Part shown: positions 33,379 through 42,147 of the stretch, one piece after another | Position numbering within the stretch: the stretch's first letter is position 1 | How the letters are laid out: each line of letters starts with the position of its first letter | Assembly (NCBI RefSeq): GCF_008329525.1 | Contig: NZ_NPKQ01000006.1 | Location: forward strand, 1 to 64,000 | Direction of reading: 5' to 3' | Source: Tardiphaga sp. P9-11 | GTDB taxonomy: Bacteria; Pseudomonadota; Alphaproteobacteria; Rhizobiales; Xanthobacteraceae | Length of the DNA: 64,000 nt | Notes under the pieces: model-generated | The model's input: only the letters and a program-made list of their open reading frames with translations | Databases searched by the model: none | Told to the model about the DNA's origin: nothing | Program-made: the position numbers and the translations under genes

Positions 33379-35922
33379 CTAACCGATTGAGGCTTCCAGA
33401 AATCTGGCCGTGCGGCTTTCGGCGTTGCGCGCAACATGTTGCGGTTCGCCAGCGGTCACGACGGATCCGCCCTCATTGCCTGCGCCGGGGCCCATATCGA
33501 TTACCCAATCACTTTCGGCGACCACTGCCATATCGTGTTCGACGACGACCACCGTGTTACCGGCATCCACCAGGCCTTGAAGCTGCAGCATTAGCTTTTC
33601 GATGTCTGAGGGATGCAATCCAGTCGTCGGCTCATCCAGTACATATAGTGCCGACCCCCGCTGAGCTCGTTGCAACTCGGTAGCGAGCTTGATCCGTTGG
33701 GCTTCGCCGCCACTGAGTTCCGTTGCGGACTGACCGAGTTTGATATAGCCGAGGCCGACCTCTCGAATGACACCGAGCGAACGTGCGAGTTGGGCATCTT
33801 TCTCGAAAAAAGCGAGCGCATCGTCCACCGTCATGCCCAACACGTCGGCAATGGATTTGTCCCGGATCTTGATTTCCAACGTCTTCGCGTTGTAGCGCGA
33901 CCCATGACAGGTCGGACATGGCGCGTAGACTGACGGGAGGAAAAGCAATTCGACGGTGACGAAGCCCTCACCCTGACAGGTTTCGCAACGTCCTTTGGCG
34001 ACATTGAAAGAAAAGCGGCCGGCATCATAGTGCCGTGTCTTGGCCTGCTTCGTGGCCGCGAACAGCTTTCTGACGTGATCGAAAAGTCCTGTATAGGTTG
34101 CGAGATTCGACCGCGGGGTGCGCCCGATCGGCTTTTGATCGACGACAACGAGACGTTTTATGTGCTCCATACCCCCGACGATGTTGCCGCCAAGCGTTTG
34201 AACGGCGGTTTCCAGAAGGTCTCCTTCGTCCGGAGCGCCCCGGTCCTCTTCGCCGCTCGTGTGCCCCAATATTTCCCCAACCTTCTCGACCAGAAATTGA
34301 GTGATCAAGCTCGACTTGCCCGACCCCGAGATGCCGGTCACCGCGGTAAACACACCGACAGGAATGTCGACGTCGAGGTCGTTGAGATTGTTGCGGGTGA
34401 CACCGCGAAGTTGTAGCTGACCTCGCGGGAGACGGCGCCTGCGGTCGATGGCCTTGGCGTTTCCGAACAGGTGGCGCCTTGTTTGAGACGCCTCGACGTC
34501 GGCAAGTCCTTTAGGGATGCCGCTGTAAAGCACCTCGCCCCCGTGAACGCCCGCGGCGGGGCCGACATCAACTATCCAGTCCGCGTGGCGGACGACATCC
34601 AATTCATGTTCGACGACGAAAAGCGAATTGCCTGCTGCCTTGAGCCGGTCCAGCGCTCGCAGGAGAGCTTCGGTGTCGGCTGGATGAAGCCCAGCGGAGG
34701 GCTCATCCAGAACATACACCACGCCAAACAGGTTCGACCTGACTTGGGTCGCCAGCCGGAGCCGCTGCAATTCGCCGGGGGACAGTGTCGGCGTGCTGCG
34801 CTCGAGGGCGAGATATCCCAGGCCGAGATCGAGCAGAACCGCCAATCTTCCGTTCAGATCTTCCAGGATGCGCTGGACCACGAGAGCTTTCTCCGGATGG
34901 TCTTTGGGCGTATGAGCTTTGCCTTCGAGATACGGCACGATCAACTCGCGAACGCCCCTTAAAGGAAGCTCAGACAGTTCCGCAATATCCAAGCCTGCGA
35001 ATTTGACCGAGAGGGCTTCGGGCTTAAGCCGTTTTCCCCGACATACCGGGCAACGGCCGCTCAGCATGAATTGCGAAACCCGCCTCTTCATCATCGCGCT
35101 CTGCGTTGTTGCGAACGTCTGCAAGACGTATTTGCGCGCGCCGGTGAAGGTGCCGTGATAACTCGGCTCTTCCTTGCGTTTGAGGGCACGCCTCACCTCA
35201 ACTGGCGTGTAGCCTGCGTATACCGGGACGGTGGGCTGTTCCTCGGAAAAGAGTATCCAGTCGCGGGTCTTCTTCGGCAGTTTGCGCCAAGGCGTGTCTA
35301 CGTCATGACCGAGAGTTACCAGGATGTCCCTCAGATTTTGTCCCTGCCAGGCGCTTGGCCAAGCCGCCACGGCTCGTTCCCTTATGGTGAGCTTGTCATC
35401 GGGGACCATCGAGGCCTCGGTAATATCGTGGATCCGACCGATTCCATGACAGTGAGGACAAGCTCCTTCGGGAGTGTTGGGCGAAAATGACTCGGCATAG
35501 AGCAGTGGTTGTCCACGCGGGTAGTCGCCGGCGCGCGAATACAGCATGCGCAGCAGGTTCGACAACGTCGTCACGCTGCCGACCGACGAGCGGGTCGTCG
35601 GAGATCCGCGTTGCTGCTGTAAAGCCACGGCCGGAGGCAGACCTTCGATTTCGTCCACCTCTGGAATGGACATCTGATTGAACAATCTTCTCGCGTAAGG
35701 GGACACCGACTCAAGATAACGGCGCTGCGCCTCGGCATAGAGCGTGCCGAAGGCCAGCGAGGATTTGCCCGATCCCGACACTCCTGTAAAAACGACAAGT
35801 GCATTGCGGGGAATGTCGACGTCGATATTCTTCAGATTGTGCTCGCGAGCTCCGCGAACCCGCACGAAGCACTCATCGACGGCCGAGTCGGCACCGTACG
35901 AACCACCTCTTCCTGCGTGCAT
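33379..35922 (-). CDS. class II excinuclease ABC subunit A (UvrA2-like)
   Basis: About 847 residues, ~100 shorter than canonical UvrA, as in UvrA2 proteins that lack the UvrB-binding insert. Two ABC modules: Walker A GVSGSGKSSLAFGTLY and GISGSGKSSLITQF; signatures LSPGELQRLRLATQ and LSGGEAQRIKLATEL; Walker B VVYVLDEPSAGLHP and ALYVLDEPTTGLHP. Zinc modules include CPHCHGIGR, CPVCRGKRL and CETCQGEG...CPTCHG. It binds damaged or drug-modified DNA; UvrA2 proteins are linked to DNA-intercalator tolerance. I prefer ATG 35922, with GGAAGGG before it, over ATG 35994. Confidence 0.9.
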   Translation of the reverse strand: MHAGRGGSYGADSAVDECFVRVRGAREHNLKNIDVDIPRNALVVFTGVSGSGKSSLAFGTLYAEAQRRYLESVSPYARRLFNQMSIPEVDEIEGLPPAVALQQQRGSPTTRSSVGSVTTLSNLLRMLYSRAGDYPRGQPLLYAESFSPNTPEGACPHCHGIGRIHDITEASMVPDDKLTIRERAVAAWPSAWQGQNLRDILVTLGHDVDTPWRKLPKKTRDWILFSEEQPTVPVYAGYTPVEVRRALKRKEEPSYHGTFTGARKYVLQTFATTQSAMMKRRVSQFMLSGRCPVCRGKRLKPEALSVKFAGLDIAELSELPLRGVRELIVPYLEGKAHTPKDHPEKALVVQRILEDLNGRLAVLLDLGLGYLALERSTPTLSPGELQRLRLATQVRSNLFGVVYVLDEPSAGLHPADTEALLRALDRLKAAGNSLFVVEHELDVVRHADWIVDVGPAAGVHGGEVLYSGIPKGLADVEASQTRRHLFGNAKAIDRRRRLPRGQLQLRGVTRNNLNDLDVDIPVGVFTAVTGISGSGKSSLITQFLVEKVGEILGHTSGEEDRGAPDEGDLLETAVQTLGGNIVGGMEHIKRLVVVDQKPIGRTPRSNLATYTGLFDHVRKLFAATKQAKTRHYDAGRFSFNVAKGRCETCQGEGFVTVELLFLPSVYAPCPTCHGSRYNAKTLEIKIRDKSIADVLGMTVDDALAFFEKDAQLARSLGVIREVGLGYIKLGQSATELSGGEAQRIKLATELQRAQRGSALYVLDEPTTGLHPSDIEKLMLQLQGLVDAGNTVVVVEHDMAVVAESDWVIDMGPGAGNEGGSVVTAGEPQHVARNAESRTARFLEASIG

Positions 35923-36018
35923 CTTGCCCTTCCGCGCAAATTGGCGTGTGATATCAACCGCAGATGAAACTTTGGCGGACGAGTGCCGTTCCATCGCGAC
36001 CGACGATCGGTAGTGTCT

Positions 36019-36526
36019 TCAGGCCACCGCCTTCCTGTTTACGCCCTTACGAAGCGCGATGGTGTTCAGGTTGGTGTAAGCCGCCTTTTCTTCGTTGAGG
36101 TGGGTCGTCAGGAGCCGCACAACGTCGTCATGACCCAGTTCCTCTGCCCAGGCGATAAGCGTGCCGTAGCGAGCGATCTCGTAGTGCTCGACCGCTTGAG
36201 AGTTCGCGACGATGGCGGCGTCCAGGACCGCCTTATCGTCAATCTCGCCCACCGCCTCCTTTGCTTCTTTGATGATACCGTCGATGGCTGGGCAATCCGT
36301 AGCGCTTGGCTCCTTGCCAAGCTTCTTGAAGACCTGCTCCAGACGACCTACCTGCTTCTCGGTCTCTTCAAGGTGCGACTTAAGGCCTGCGACAAGCTCT
36401 CGATTGGTCGCCTGCTCGCTCATTCGCGGCAATGCCTTCGTGATCTGGTTTTCAACATATAGATGTCCGCAGGCCGTGAATGAACATGTCTTCCATGGTC
36501 TAAATGTCTCTAGTGAACAGACCCAT
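36019..36526 (-). pseudogene. YciF/DUF892 ferritin-like gene, N-terminus broken
   Basis: From the ATG at 36526, which has a good AGGAGG site, the gene reads MGLFTRDI and then a TAG where Lys is expected. It continues TMEDMFIHGLR and then loses one G (CGGGAC to CGGAC) and one T (TATTAT to TATAT) before VENQITKALPRMSEQATNRE. From there the YciF-like four-helix domain is intact to the stop (EKQVGRLEQVFKKLGKEPSA, VLDAAIVANSQAVEHYEIAR). One nonsense change and two one-base deletions in the first 30 codons make this a pseudogene, unless translation restarts at ATG 36423. Family members are stress-induced ferritin-like proteins. Confidence 0.75.
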
Positions 36527-36925
36527 CGCATCCTCCTGTTATCGATGACTGCCGGATCCCGACGGCGGATTGCGAACGCGGATTTCAACGGAGAGTTCCC
36601 CGTCGATCGGGCTCTTCCTGATGCGACATGGGACATCCGTAAGACATTCCAGCACGATCACCAATCCGCCCGCCCCTGCATTTTGATTGGTAGGATGAGA
36701 TCATCCGTGCGCGCGCAGCCCGGCACAAAGATCAGGATCCGGCTATGCTCGAAATACTCAGTCGCTCGACGAGTCGGAATAGCCGGCAACTACCACGTCC
36801 ATGCGCGGGTTACGCCATTCAGCGAAAGTTAGCAGTCGTTGCTCTGCATCATGTTGCGGACCGGATAAAAGGAATAAACTCTTAGTGCCCAGGGGCGGGA
36901 CCGGCGCCGCAGGCGACGGGGCCGA
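36527..36925. other. spacer, no supportable gene
   Basis: Between the broken YciF gene and the repeat next to ppk2. No open frame has a start site and a recognisable product. Confidence 0.4.
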
Positions 36926-37042
36926 ACCTCAGCCACTTCAATTAGAGTGGCGAGGAATCTCAACATGGGAGCCCCCCTAGAGCCAAGCGCTCCCGGATTC
37001 CGGTTTCGCGCGAGCTACGCTCGCACGCCCCGGAACGACGAG
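36926..37042 (+). repeat. palindromic intergenic repeat (REP/BIME-like), copy A
   Basis: It runs CCTCAGCCACT...AGAGTGGCG.GGAATCTC, then GATTCCGG.TTCGCG, then CGCCCCGGAA.GACGAG, and ends at the stop codon of the PPK2 gene. The same order of blocks occurs on the opposite strand at 59064-59169. CCACT/AGTGG arms form an internal hairpin. Confidence 0.7.
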
Positions 37043-37999
37043 CTAGTGCTTCGCCATCTTCTTTTTAGCGATCTTCTTCACCACCGCGCCGCTGTCCCGC
37101 GGCGGTCCTTCCTTCTCCAGCGCCTCACGGATCAGCGTAAAATCCTTCTTCGCCTCGCCGTCCACGGTCGGGAAGTGCAAGTCCAGCTTCTCCAGCGCGT
37201 TGACGATGGCCGAGCCGATCACCACGCGCGAGAACCATTTGCGATCCGCCGGCACCACATGCCATGGCGCCTCCTCGCAGGACGTATGCTTGATCAAGTC
37301 CTCATAGGCCTCCTGATACTTGTCCCACAGTGCGCGCTCGGCGATATCGGCCGATGAGAACTTCCAGTTCTTGGCCGGCTGCTCGAGACGATCGAGGAAG
37401 CGCTCGCGCTGCTCTTCCTTGGAGACGTTGAGAAAGAATTTCAGCACCACGGTGCCGTTACGCGCGAGATACTTTTCGAAGGCGGTGATGTCTTCGAAGC
37501 GCTCGCGCCAGATATCTTTTGTCACCAGCTCCGCCGGAATTTTCTGCTTTGCGAGAATCTCCGGGTGCACCCGCACCACCAGACATTCCTCGTAGTAAGA
37601 ACGATTGAAGATGCCGATGCGGCCGCGCTGCGGCAGTGCGATGGTGTGACGCCACATGAAATCATGATCGAGCTCGTTCGACGACGGCGTCTTGAACGAA
37701 TGCACCTCGCAGCCCTGCGGATTGATGCCGTCGAACACGCTCTCGATGGCGCTGTCCTTGCCGGCGGCATCCATGCCCTGGAAGATCAGCAGCAGCGACC
37801 AGCGGTCCTGCGCATAGAGCTTTTCCTGCAGCTCCTGCAACCGGCGGCGGTTGGCCTCAATGATCTTCTTGCCGGTTTCCTTGTGCAGTCCGCCGCTGCC
37901 ATTGGTGTCATGCGCCTTGAGGTGGAAAGCTTTCGAACCGTCGACCCGATACGGCTCGATATAGGACTTCAACGCGGACACAACTGGCTTGGCAGACAT
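37043..37999 (-). CDS. ppk2: polyphosphate kinase 2 family protein
   Basis: 318 residues. It transfers phosphate between polyphosphate and nucleotides. The Walker A motif is LLIFQGMDAAGKDSAIESVF; the following motifs SFKTPSSNELDHDFMWRHT, RGRIGIFNRSYYEECLVVRV and a lid region with ERFLDRLEQPAKNWKFSSAD are typical of one-domain PPK2. WHVVPADRKWFSRVVIGSAI lies near the end. A Lys-rich tail closes the protein. GGAGG precedes ATG 37999. It is a single gene; its 3' end abuts the palindromic repeat. Confidence 0.93.
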   Translation of the reverse strand: MSAKPVVSALKSYIEPYRVDGSKAFHLKAHDTNGSGGLHKETGKKIIEANRRRLQELQEKLYAQDRWSLLLIFQGMDAAGKDSAIESVFDGINPQGCEVHSFKTPSSNELDHDFMWRHTIALPQRGRIGIFNRSYYEECLVVRVHPEILAKQKIPAELVTKDIWRERFEDITAFEKYLARNGTVVLKFFLNVSKEEQRERFLDRLEQPAKNWKFSSADIAERALWDKYQEAYEDLIKHTSCEEAPWHVVPADRKWFSRVVIGSAIVNALEKLDLHFPTVDGEAKKDFTLIREALEKEGPPRDSGAVVKKIAKKKMAKH

Positions 38000-38065
38000 G
38001 AGATCGGCACCTCCGGGACACGGGGATTGCAAGCGTAGCGTGCCGATCCCGGTAATACCAGCAGA

Positions 38066-38773
38066 TCACGTCGCTGGTGTCAGTTGCGCTGTCATAAACG
38101 CTGTCACAAACAGCGGCATCTTCGGGGTGAAGTCGGCTGCACTGCGGACCAGATGAATTCCGCTCAGCTCAGGCGACGCCTGACCGGCAAGATTGGCCTC
38201 GATGGTGGTGCGCAGCGTCTCACCCGGCTGATCCGCATCGAGAAGACGCATCATCGCGACCGAGAAGTCCGTCACGACACAGTGCCAGCCCTCGGCCACC
38301 CGATAATCAGTCTCCGCAAGACCGAGCTCTTCCTCGACTTCACGAGTCACACTGCCGGCGATATCGACCACATCGCCGCGCAAGTCATTCAGGTCGGGCG
38401 TGCCGGCCGCGAAATAGATGCGCCCGGCATTGGACGTATGTTGTCCCATCTCGCCGAGCACGAAGGCGCCGTCGCTGGCACGCAGCGCGCCCATGCCAAA
38501 ACCGTTGAACACGTCTGGATCGGGACAGCGCCAATCGCGCCATGCCAGAAAGCTGGCAAAATCAGTCTCGAAATATTCCGCGCTAAACTGGTCGCCGGTG
38601 AATAGCGCATTGCGCGCGAGCAGGACGCGGCCATTGAATAGTTGCGGTTTCTCGGCGCGTTTGCTTGCGAAGTGAGCGTCGATCTCGTCCCGCCGCTCAC
38701 GCGCGAACGGCCACTGCCAATCGCTGCGTGTGAGATCGAGTTGTGAGACGCGGTGAATGACCGGCGTCATCAT
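38066..38773 (-). CDS. NUDIX hydrolase domain protein
   Basis: 235 residues. The NUDIX box is recognisable in AGSVTREVEEELGLAE (RE..EE.G core). An N-terminal domain of ~90 residues precedes it (RRDEIDAHFASKRAEKPQLF, GRVLLARNALFTGDQFSAEY), as in proteins annotated as NUDIX hydrolases of unknown substrate. ATG ATG are in tandem at 38773/38770. It probably hydrolyses a nucleoside diphosphate derivative. The next gene upstream on the same strand encodes the ABC binding protein; no operon evidence. Confidence 0.8.
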   Translation of the reverse strand: MMTPVIHRVSQLDLTRSDWQWPFARERRDEIDAHFASKRAEKPQLFNGRVLLARNALFTGDQFSAEYFETDFASFLAWRDWRCPDPDVFNGFGMGALRASDGAFVLGEMGQHTSNAGRIYFAAGTPDLNDLRGDVVDIAGSVTREVEEELGLAETDYRVAEGWHCVVTDFSVAMMRLLDADQPGETLRTTIEANLAGQASPELSGIHLVRSAADFTPKMPLFVTAFMTAQLTPAT

Positions 38774-38782
38774 ACGAAGAAC

Positions 38783-39838
38783 CTACTTCGCATTCGTCCC
38801 CATCGTTTTGGTGAACTGCTCGACATACTTATTCGTGTAGGTCTTGCTGACATCGATATTGGCCTTGGCCACCTCGGGCGAGCCTTCGCTGAACACGGCG
38901 AGCACGGCAGCGGCACCCTTCGGATCCATCAGCCCCGTCTCCGAATACATCGGGAGCGTGTTCTTCAGCGCCGCGAGATAGAGCTCCTTGTCCTTGCCGA
39001 CGATACCTTCGGGCATCTTCGCCATGATCTCTTCGGGCGTATGGCTGTGAATCCATTTCAGCGTGTTCATGATCGCGTTGGTCAGCCCCTGCACTTCTCT
39101 CTCGTGGCCCTTGACCCAGGCCGTCGTCGAATACAGCGCGCCGCCGGGATATTCGCCGGAGAACACCGCGAGCGTGTCTTTCTGCGTTCGGGTATCGCTG
39201 AGAATCGTGAGATCTTTGTGACTGCCCTGCAGCACGGTGACGGCAGGATCGAGCATCACGGCGGCTTCGATCTGCCCCTGCTCCATCGCCGCCACCGCGG
39301 TCGCGCCGAGGCCAACGCCGATCACCGCCGTGCCGGCCGGATCGAGACCATTCTTCTTGAGCTGATACTTCAGGAAGAAGTCTGTCGATGAGCCCGGCGC
39401 GCTGACGCCGACTTTCTTGCCTGCGAGATCCTTGATCGACGTGATCTTGCCGGTGTGCTTCGGCGACACCACCAGCACGAGACCGGGATAGCGGTCATAG
39501 ACCACAAAGGACTGCAGCTCCTGCTTCTTCGCGGCGAGATTGACGCAATGATCGAAATAGCCAGAGACCACGTCGGCGCTGCCGCCGAGCACGGCCTTCA
39601 GCGCATCGGAGCCGCCCTTGAGATCGACCAATTCGACGGCGAGACCCGCCTTCTCGTATTCGCCGAGCTGCTTGGCCAGCACGGTCGGCAGATAGCACAG
39701 GCAGGCCCCACCGCCGATGGCGATGGTCACCTTGGTTTGCGCTGCAGCGGGATGAACGAGAAACAGTGACAAAAGGCTCGCAAGAAAAAGACGTGCAAGG
39801 AATAAACGGCTCAAGCCGGTTTTTATGTTCGTTGTCAT
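38783..39838 (-). CDS. ABC transporter substrate-binding protein, nitrate/taurine (SsuA/TauA) type
   Basis: 351 residues, periplasmic. A signal peptide (RLFLARLFLASLLSLFLVHP then AAAQ) is followed by KVTIAIGGGACLCYLPTVLA KQLGEYEKAGL and LKGGSDALKAVLGGSADVVS GYFD, the NMT1/SsuA-like fold. Such proteins deliver sulfonates, nitrate, thiamine precursors or similar ligands. GGAGGAAACA precedes ATG 39838. The matching ATPase and permease are probably those at 42144-43762, separated by a cupin gene, an EamA gene and a TetR gene. The ligand cannot be assigned. Confidence 0.88.
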   Translation of the reverse strand: MTTNIKTGLSRLFLARLFLASLLSLFLVHPAAAQTKVTIAIGGGACLCYLPTVLAKQLGEYEKAGLAVELVDLKGGSDALKAVLGGSADVVSGYFDHCVNLAAKKQELQSFVVYDRYPGLVLVVSPKHTGKITSIKDLAGKKVGVSAPGSSTDFFLKYQLKKNGLDPAGTAVIGVGLGATAVAAMEQGQIEAAVMLDPAVTVLQGSHKDLTILSDTRTQKDTLAVFSGEYPGGALYSTTAWVKGHEREVQGLTNAIMNTLKWIHSHTPEEIMAKMPEGIVGKDKELYLAALKNTLPMYSETGLMDPKGAAAVLAVFSEGSPEVAKANIDVSKTYTNKYVEQFTKTMGTNAK

Positions 39839-39968
39839 TGTTTCCTCCGCTGCGATCAGGCGCGGAGGATAGATGAGCCTCTGCCGGTTGAAAAGCCGGC
39901 ACTGGTCAACGCACATTCCGCGACATAGCATCCGCGCGGCAAATCATTGTCATCCAGGGGGAACGTTC

Positions 39969-40430
39969 ATGAAGCGCATCACTGCGACACTCTCGATCAC
40001 CGCAGCCTTCGCCGCCGGTTGTCTCATCACGCATCTCGTGCCCGAGGGCATCACGCCGGCACAGGCAGCGGAAAACATCACCGCACAGGTCCTGCACGTC
40101 CCCGAACTCATCGGTGACGCGCTCGGCCCGGCATCACCCACCGGCTTCCGCTCCAAGATGTTCATGGCCGCCGACGGCGCGACCATCTCGGTACAGGATG
40201 GCAATGTAGTGAAGCACATGCATCCCAACACCAACGAGATCCAGTATATCCTGGAAGGCACCGGCACCGTGTGGCTGGGTGACAAGGAAGTTCAGGTCAA
40301 GGCCGGCGACCTCATTATCATCCCGAAGGGCACGCCCCATGGCGGCACCAAGCCGGACGGCAAGCCGTTCCGCGCCATCGCCATCAAGACCCCGCCGCAG
40401 GCACCGGACGATACCAAGGTCCTGCCATAA
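39969..40430 (+). CDS. exported cupin-domain protein
   Basis: 153 residues. A signal peptide (ATLSITAAFAAGCLITHLVP, ending around AQAAE) is followed by a single cupin barrel. Motif 1 is VVKHMHPNTNEIQYILEGTG (two His and a Glu position) and motif 2 GDLIIIPKGTPHGGT, with the last His. These residues would bind one metal ion. It is divergent from the ABC binding-protein gene, with only ~130 bases between the starts. A periplasmic cupin next to a binding protein could act on its ligand; that is inference. Confidence 0.85.
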   Translation: MKRITATLSITAAFAAGCLITHLVPEGITPAQAAENITAQVLHVPELIGDALGPASPTGFRSKMFMAADGATISVQDGNVVKHMHPNTNEIQYILEGTGTVWLGDKEVQVKAGDLIIIPKGTPHGGTKPDGKPFRAIAIKTPPQAPDDTKVLP

Positions 40431-40477
40431 GGCATACTCTCATCGGCCGCGAGAGCGGCTGGTCAGGCTCGCGCCGC

Positions 40478-41413
40478 CTAAGGCGACGCGGGCACCGGCG
40501 CCGGCCGTGCCGCGAAAATCACACCTGCCGCGATAACGACGATCGCGATGCCTTCGAGCCATGACGGGACTTCGCCGAGTACGGGAATCGCCACCGACGA
40601 GACGATCACCGGTAACAGCGCGATCATCGCGGCCGCCGCTGCCGCGCCCAGTGCCGTCACGGCGCGGTTGTAGGCGATCGTCGCGACTACGCTCATCATC
40701 AGGCCCTGATAGATAACCTGGAAGATCAACTCCTGCGTCGATGCGAGATCCAGGCGCGACCAGCCCAGCACGACATAGATTGGCACGTAGAACACCGCCG
40801 ACCAGAAGCAGATCAGCGCACTGGCCTGCAATGGCGAGAGGCCGCTGCGACGGAACAGCAGACTATAGACACCCCATGTCAGCGCAGCGCCGATCAGCAG
40901 CGATAGACCCGCCGGGCTAGGCCAGCCATGCAGTCGCGCGTGGCCGGCCACCAGCGCCGTGAGGCCCAGCACGATCACGAGATAGCCAAGCAGACGCCAG
41001 CGGCTTGGCCGCTCGCCGAACAGCGGCCATGCCATCAACCCGGCAAACACCGGCATCAGGGCCGGCGAGATCGCCGCCGCTGCCGCCGCGGATGTCATCT
41101 GTAAACCGAGGCCGACCAGAAACACGAACGGGGCGCCCCACAGAACAGCAAACAGAATTCCTTCCCGCCAGGCACCGGGCGGCAGCGGGGTCTTTCCTCC
41201 AAACAGAAAGGGCAACAACAGGATAGCGCCAATCCCGAAACGCAGGGCCATGATGTCCCAGATCCGCAATTCATGGCTCATGCTGAAGCGCGTCACCACG
41301 AACCAGCCAGAGAAGATGCCGACCGACAAGGCGGCCCAGAGAAAACCTGACAACCGCTGGCGATTGCCGGACGCGACCGCAACCTGCGGCGCGGGAATGA
41401 CCTTGATACTCAT
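40478..41413 (-). CDS. EamA/DMT-family exporter
   Basis: 311 residues with ten hydrophobic segments in two EamA halves (GFLWAALSVGIFSGWFVVTR; AVFYVPIYVVLGWSRLDL and IALLPVIVSSVAIPVLGEVP). Members of this drug/metabolite superfamily export amino acids or other small metabolites. ATG 41413 is chosen because the longer frame has no signal. It is divergent from the TetR regulator at 41560, with a palindrome in the 146 bp between them, so the regulator very likely controls this exporter. Confidence 0.9.
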   Translation of the reverse strand: MSIKVIPAPQVAVASGNRQRLSGFLWAALSVGIFSGWFVVTRFSMSHELRIWDIMALRFGIGAILLLPFLFGGKTPLPPGAWREGILFAVLWGAPFVFLVGLGLQMTSAAAAAAISPALMPVFAGLMAWPLFGERPSRWRLLGYLVIVLGLTALVAGHARLHGWPSPAGLSLLIGAALTWGVYSLLFRRSGLSPLQASALICFWSAVFYVPIYVVLGWSRLDLASTQELIFQVIYQGLMMSVVATIAYNRAVTALGAAAAAAMIALLPVIVSSVAIPVLGEVPSWLEGIAIVVIAAGVIFAARPAPVPASP

Positions 41414-41485
41414 GCCATGTTCACGCGATTCACGGAGGTCACCGGAGCTTTTCAGCCGCGCCTTGAATGCCTCTCCATTGCGTTT

Positions 41486-41501
41486 TAGATCACTCGATCT
41501 A
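41486..41501. promoter_or_regulatory. probable TetR operator
   Basis: TAGATC-actc-GATCTA is a perfect 6 bp inverted repeat in the divergent spacer between the EamA exporter and the TetR gene. Position and symmetry suit a TetR dimer. Confidence 0.6.
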
Positions 41502-41559
41502 TAACTCAAGCCGTGATGGCGACGTGGCTGATATGCACGTCGATGCATGTGGGGGCCGG

Positions 41560-42147
41560 ATGGCAAGGCCGAGGGAATTCGACGAGACGAAAGTGCTCGA
41601 CGCAGCGATCCAGTGCTTCTGGTCGCGCGGTTATGAGGCCACGTCGGTACGTGATCTCGCACATTCCATGGGTATGACCGGCGCCAGCCTGTACAATGCC
41701 TTCGGCGACAAGCGCGCGCTATATAGGAAATCGCTCGATCGCTACGTAGCGCAGAATTTTGGCACGCGTGTCGAGCGGATCGAACACCATCTTCAGCCGC
41801 GCCAGGCAATCACCGCCTTCTTCGACGAGATCATCGCGCGGTCACTCGATGACTCCAGACGCAAGGGCTGCATGCTGATCAACTCGGCGGTCGAAATGGC
41901 CCCCCATGACAAACGCCTCGGACGCGTGATTGCCGATGTGCTGTTGGAGATGGAACGGTTCTTCCTGCGTTGCGTGAAAGCCGGCCAGCGCGACGGTACC
42001 ATCACAAAATCCCAGTCGGCCGACAATCTTGCCAAACTCCTGCTCGGCACCCTGCTCGGCATCCGCGTGCTCGCCCGCGCCCGGCCGGAACCAGACCTCC
42101 TGCGCGGGATACTCAAACCGGTCGCGGCGCTTCTCGACCAGCCCTAG
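41560..42147 (+). CDS. TetR/AcrR-family transcriptional regulator
   Basis: 195 residues. The N-terminal helix-turn-helix (VLDAAIQCFWSRGYEATSVR then DLAHSMGMTGASLYNAFGDK) is followed by a helical ligand-binding domain with KGCMLINSAVEMAPHD, the YbiH/AcrR-like C-terminal form. ATG 41560 has GGGGGCCGG upstream. Its 3' end overlaps the convergent permease gene by four bases. It probably represses itself and the divergent exporter. Confidence 0.9.
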   Translation: MARPREFDETKVLDAAIQCFWSRGYEATSVRDLAHSMGMTGASLYNAFGDKRALYRKSLDRYVAQNFGTRVERIEHHLQPRQAITAFFDEIIARSLDDSRRKGCMLINSAVEMAPHDKRLGRVIADVLLEMERFFLRCVKAGQRDGTITKSQSADNLAKLLLGTLLGIRVLARARPEPDLLRGILKPVAALLDQP

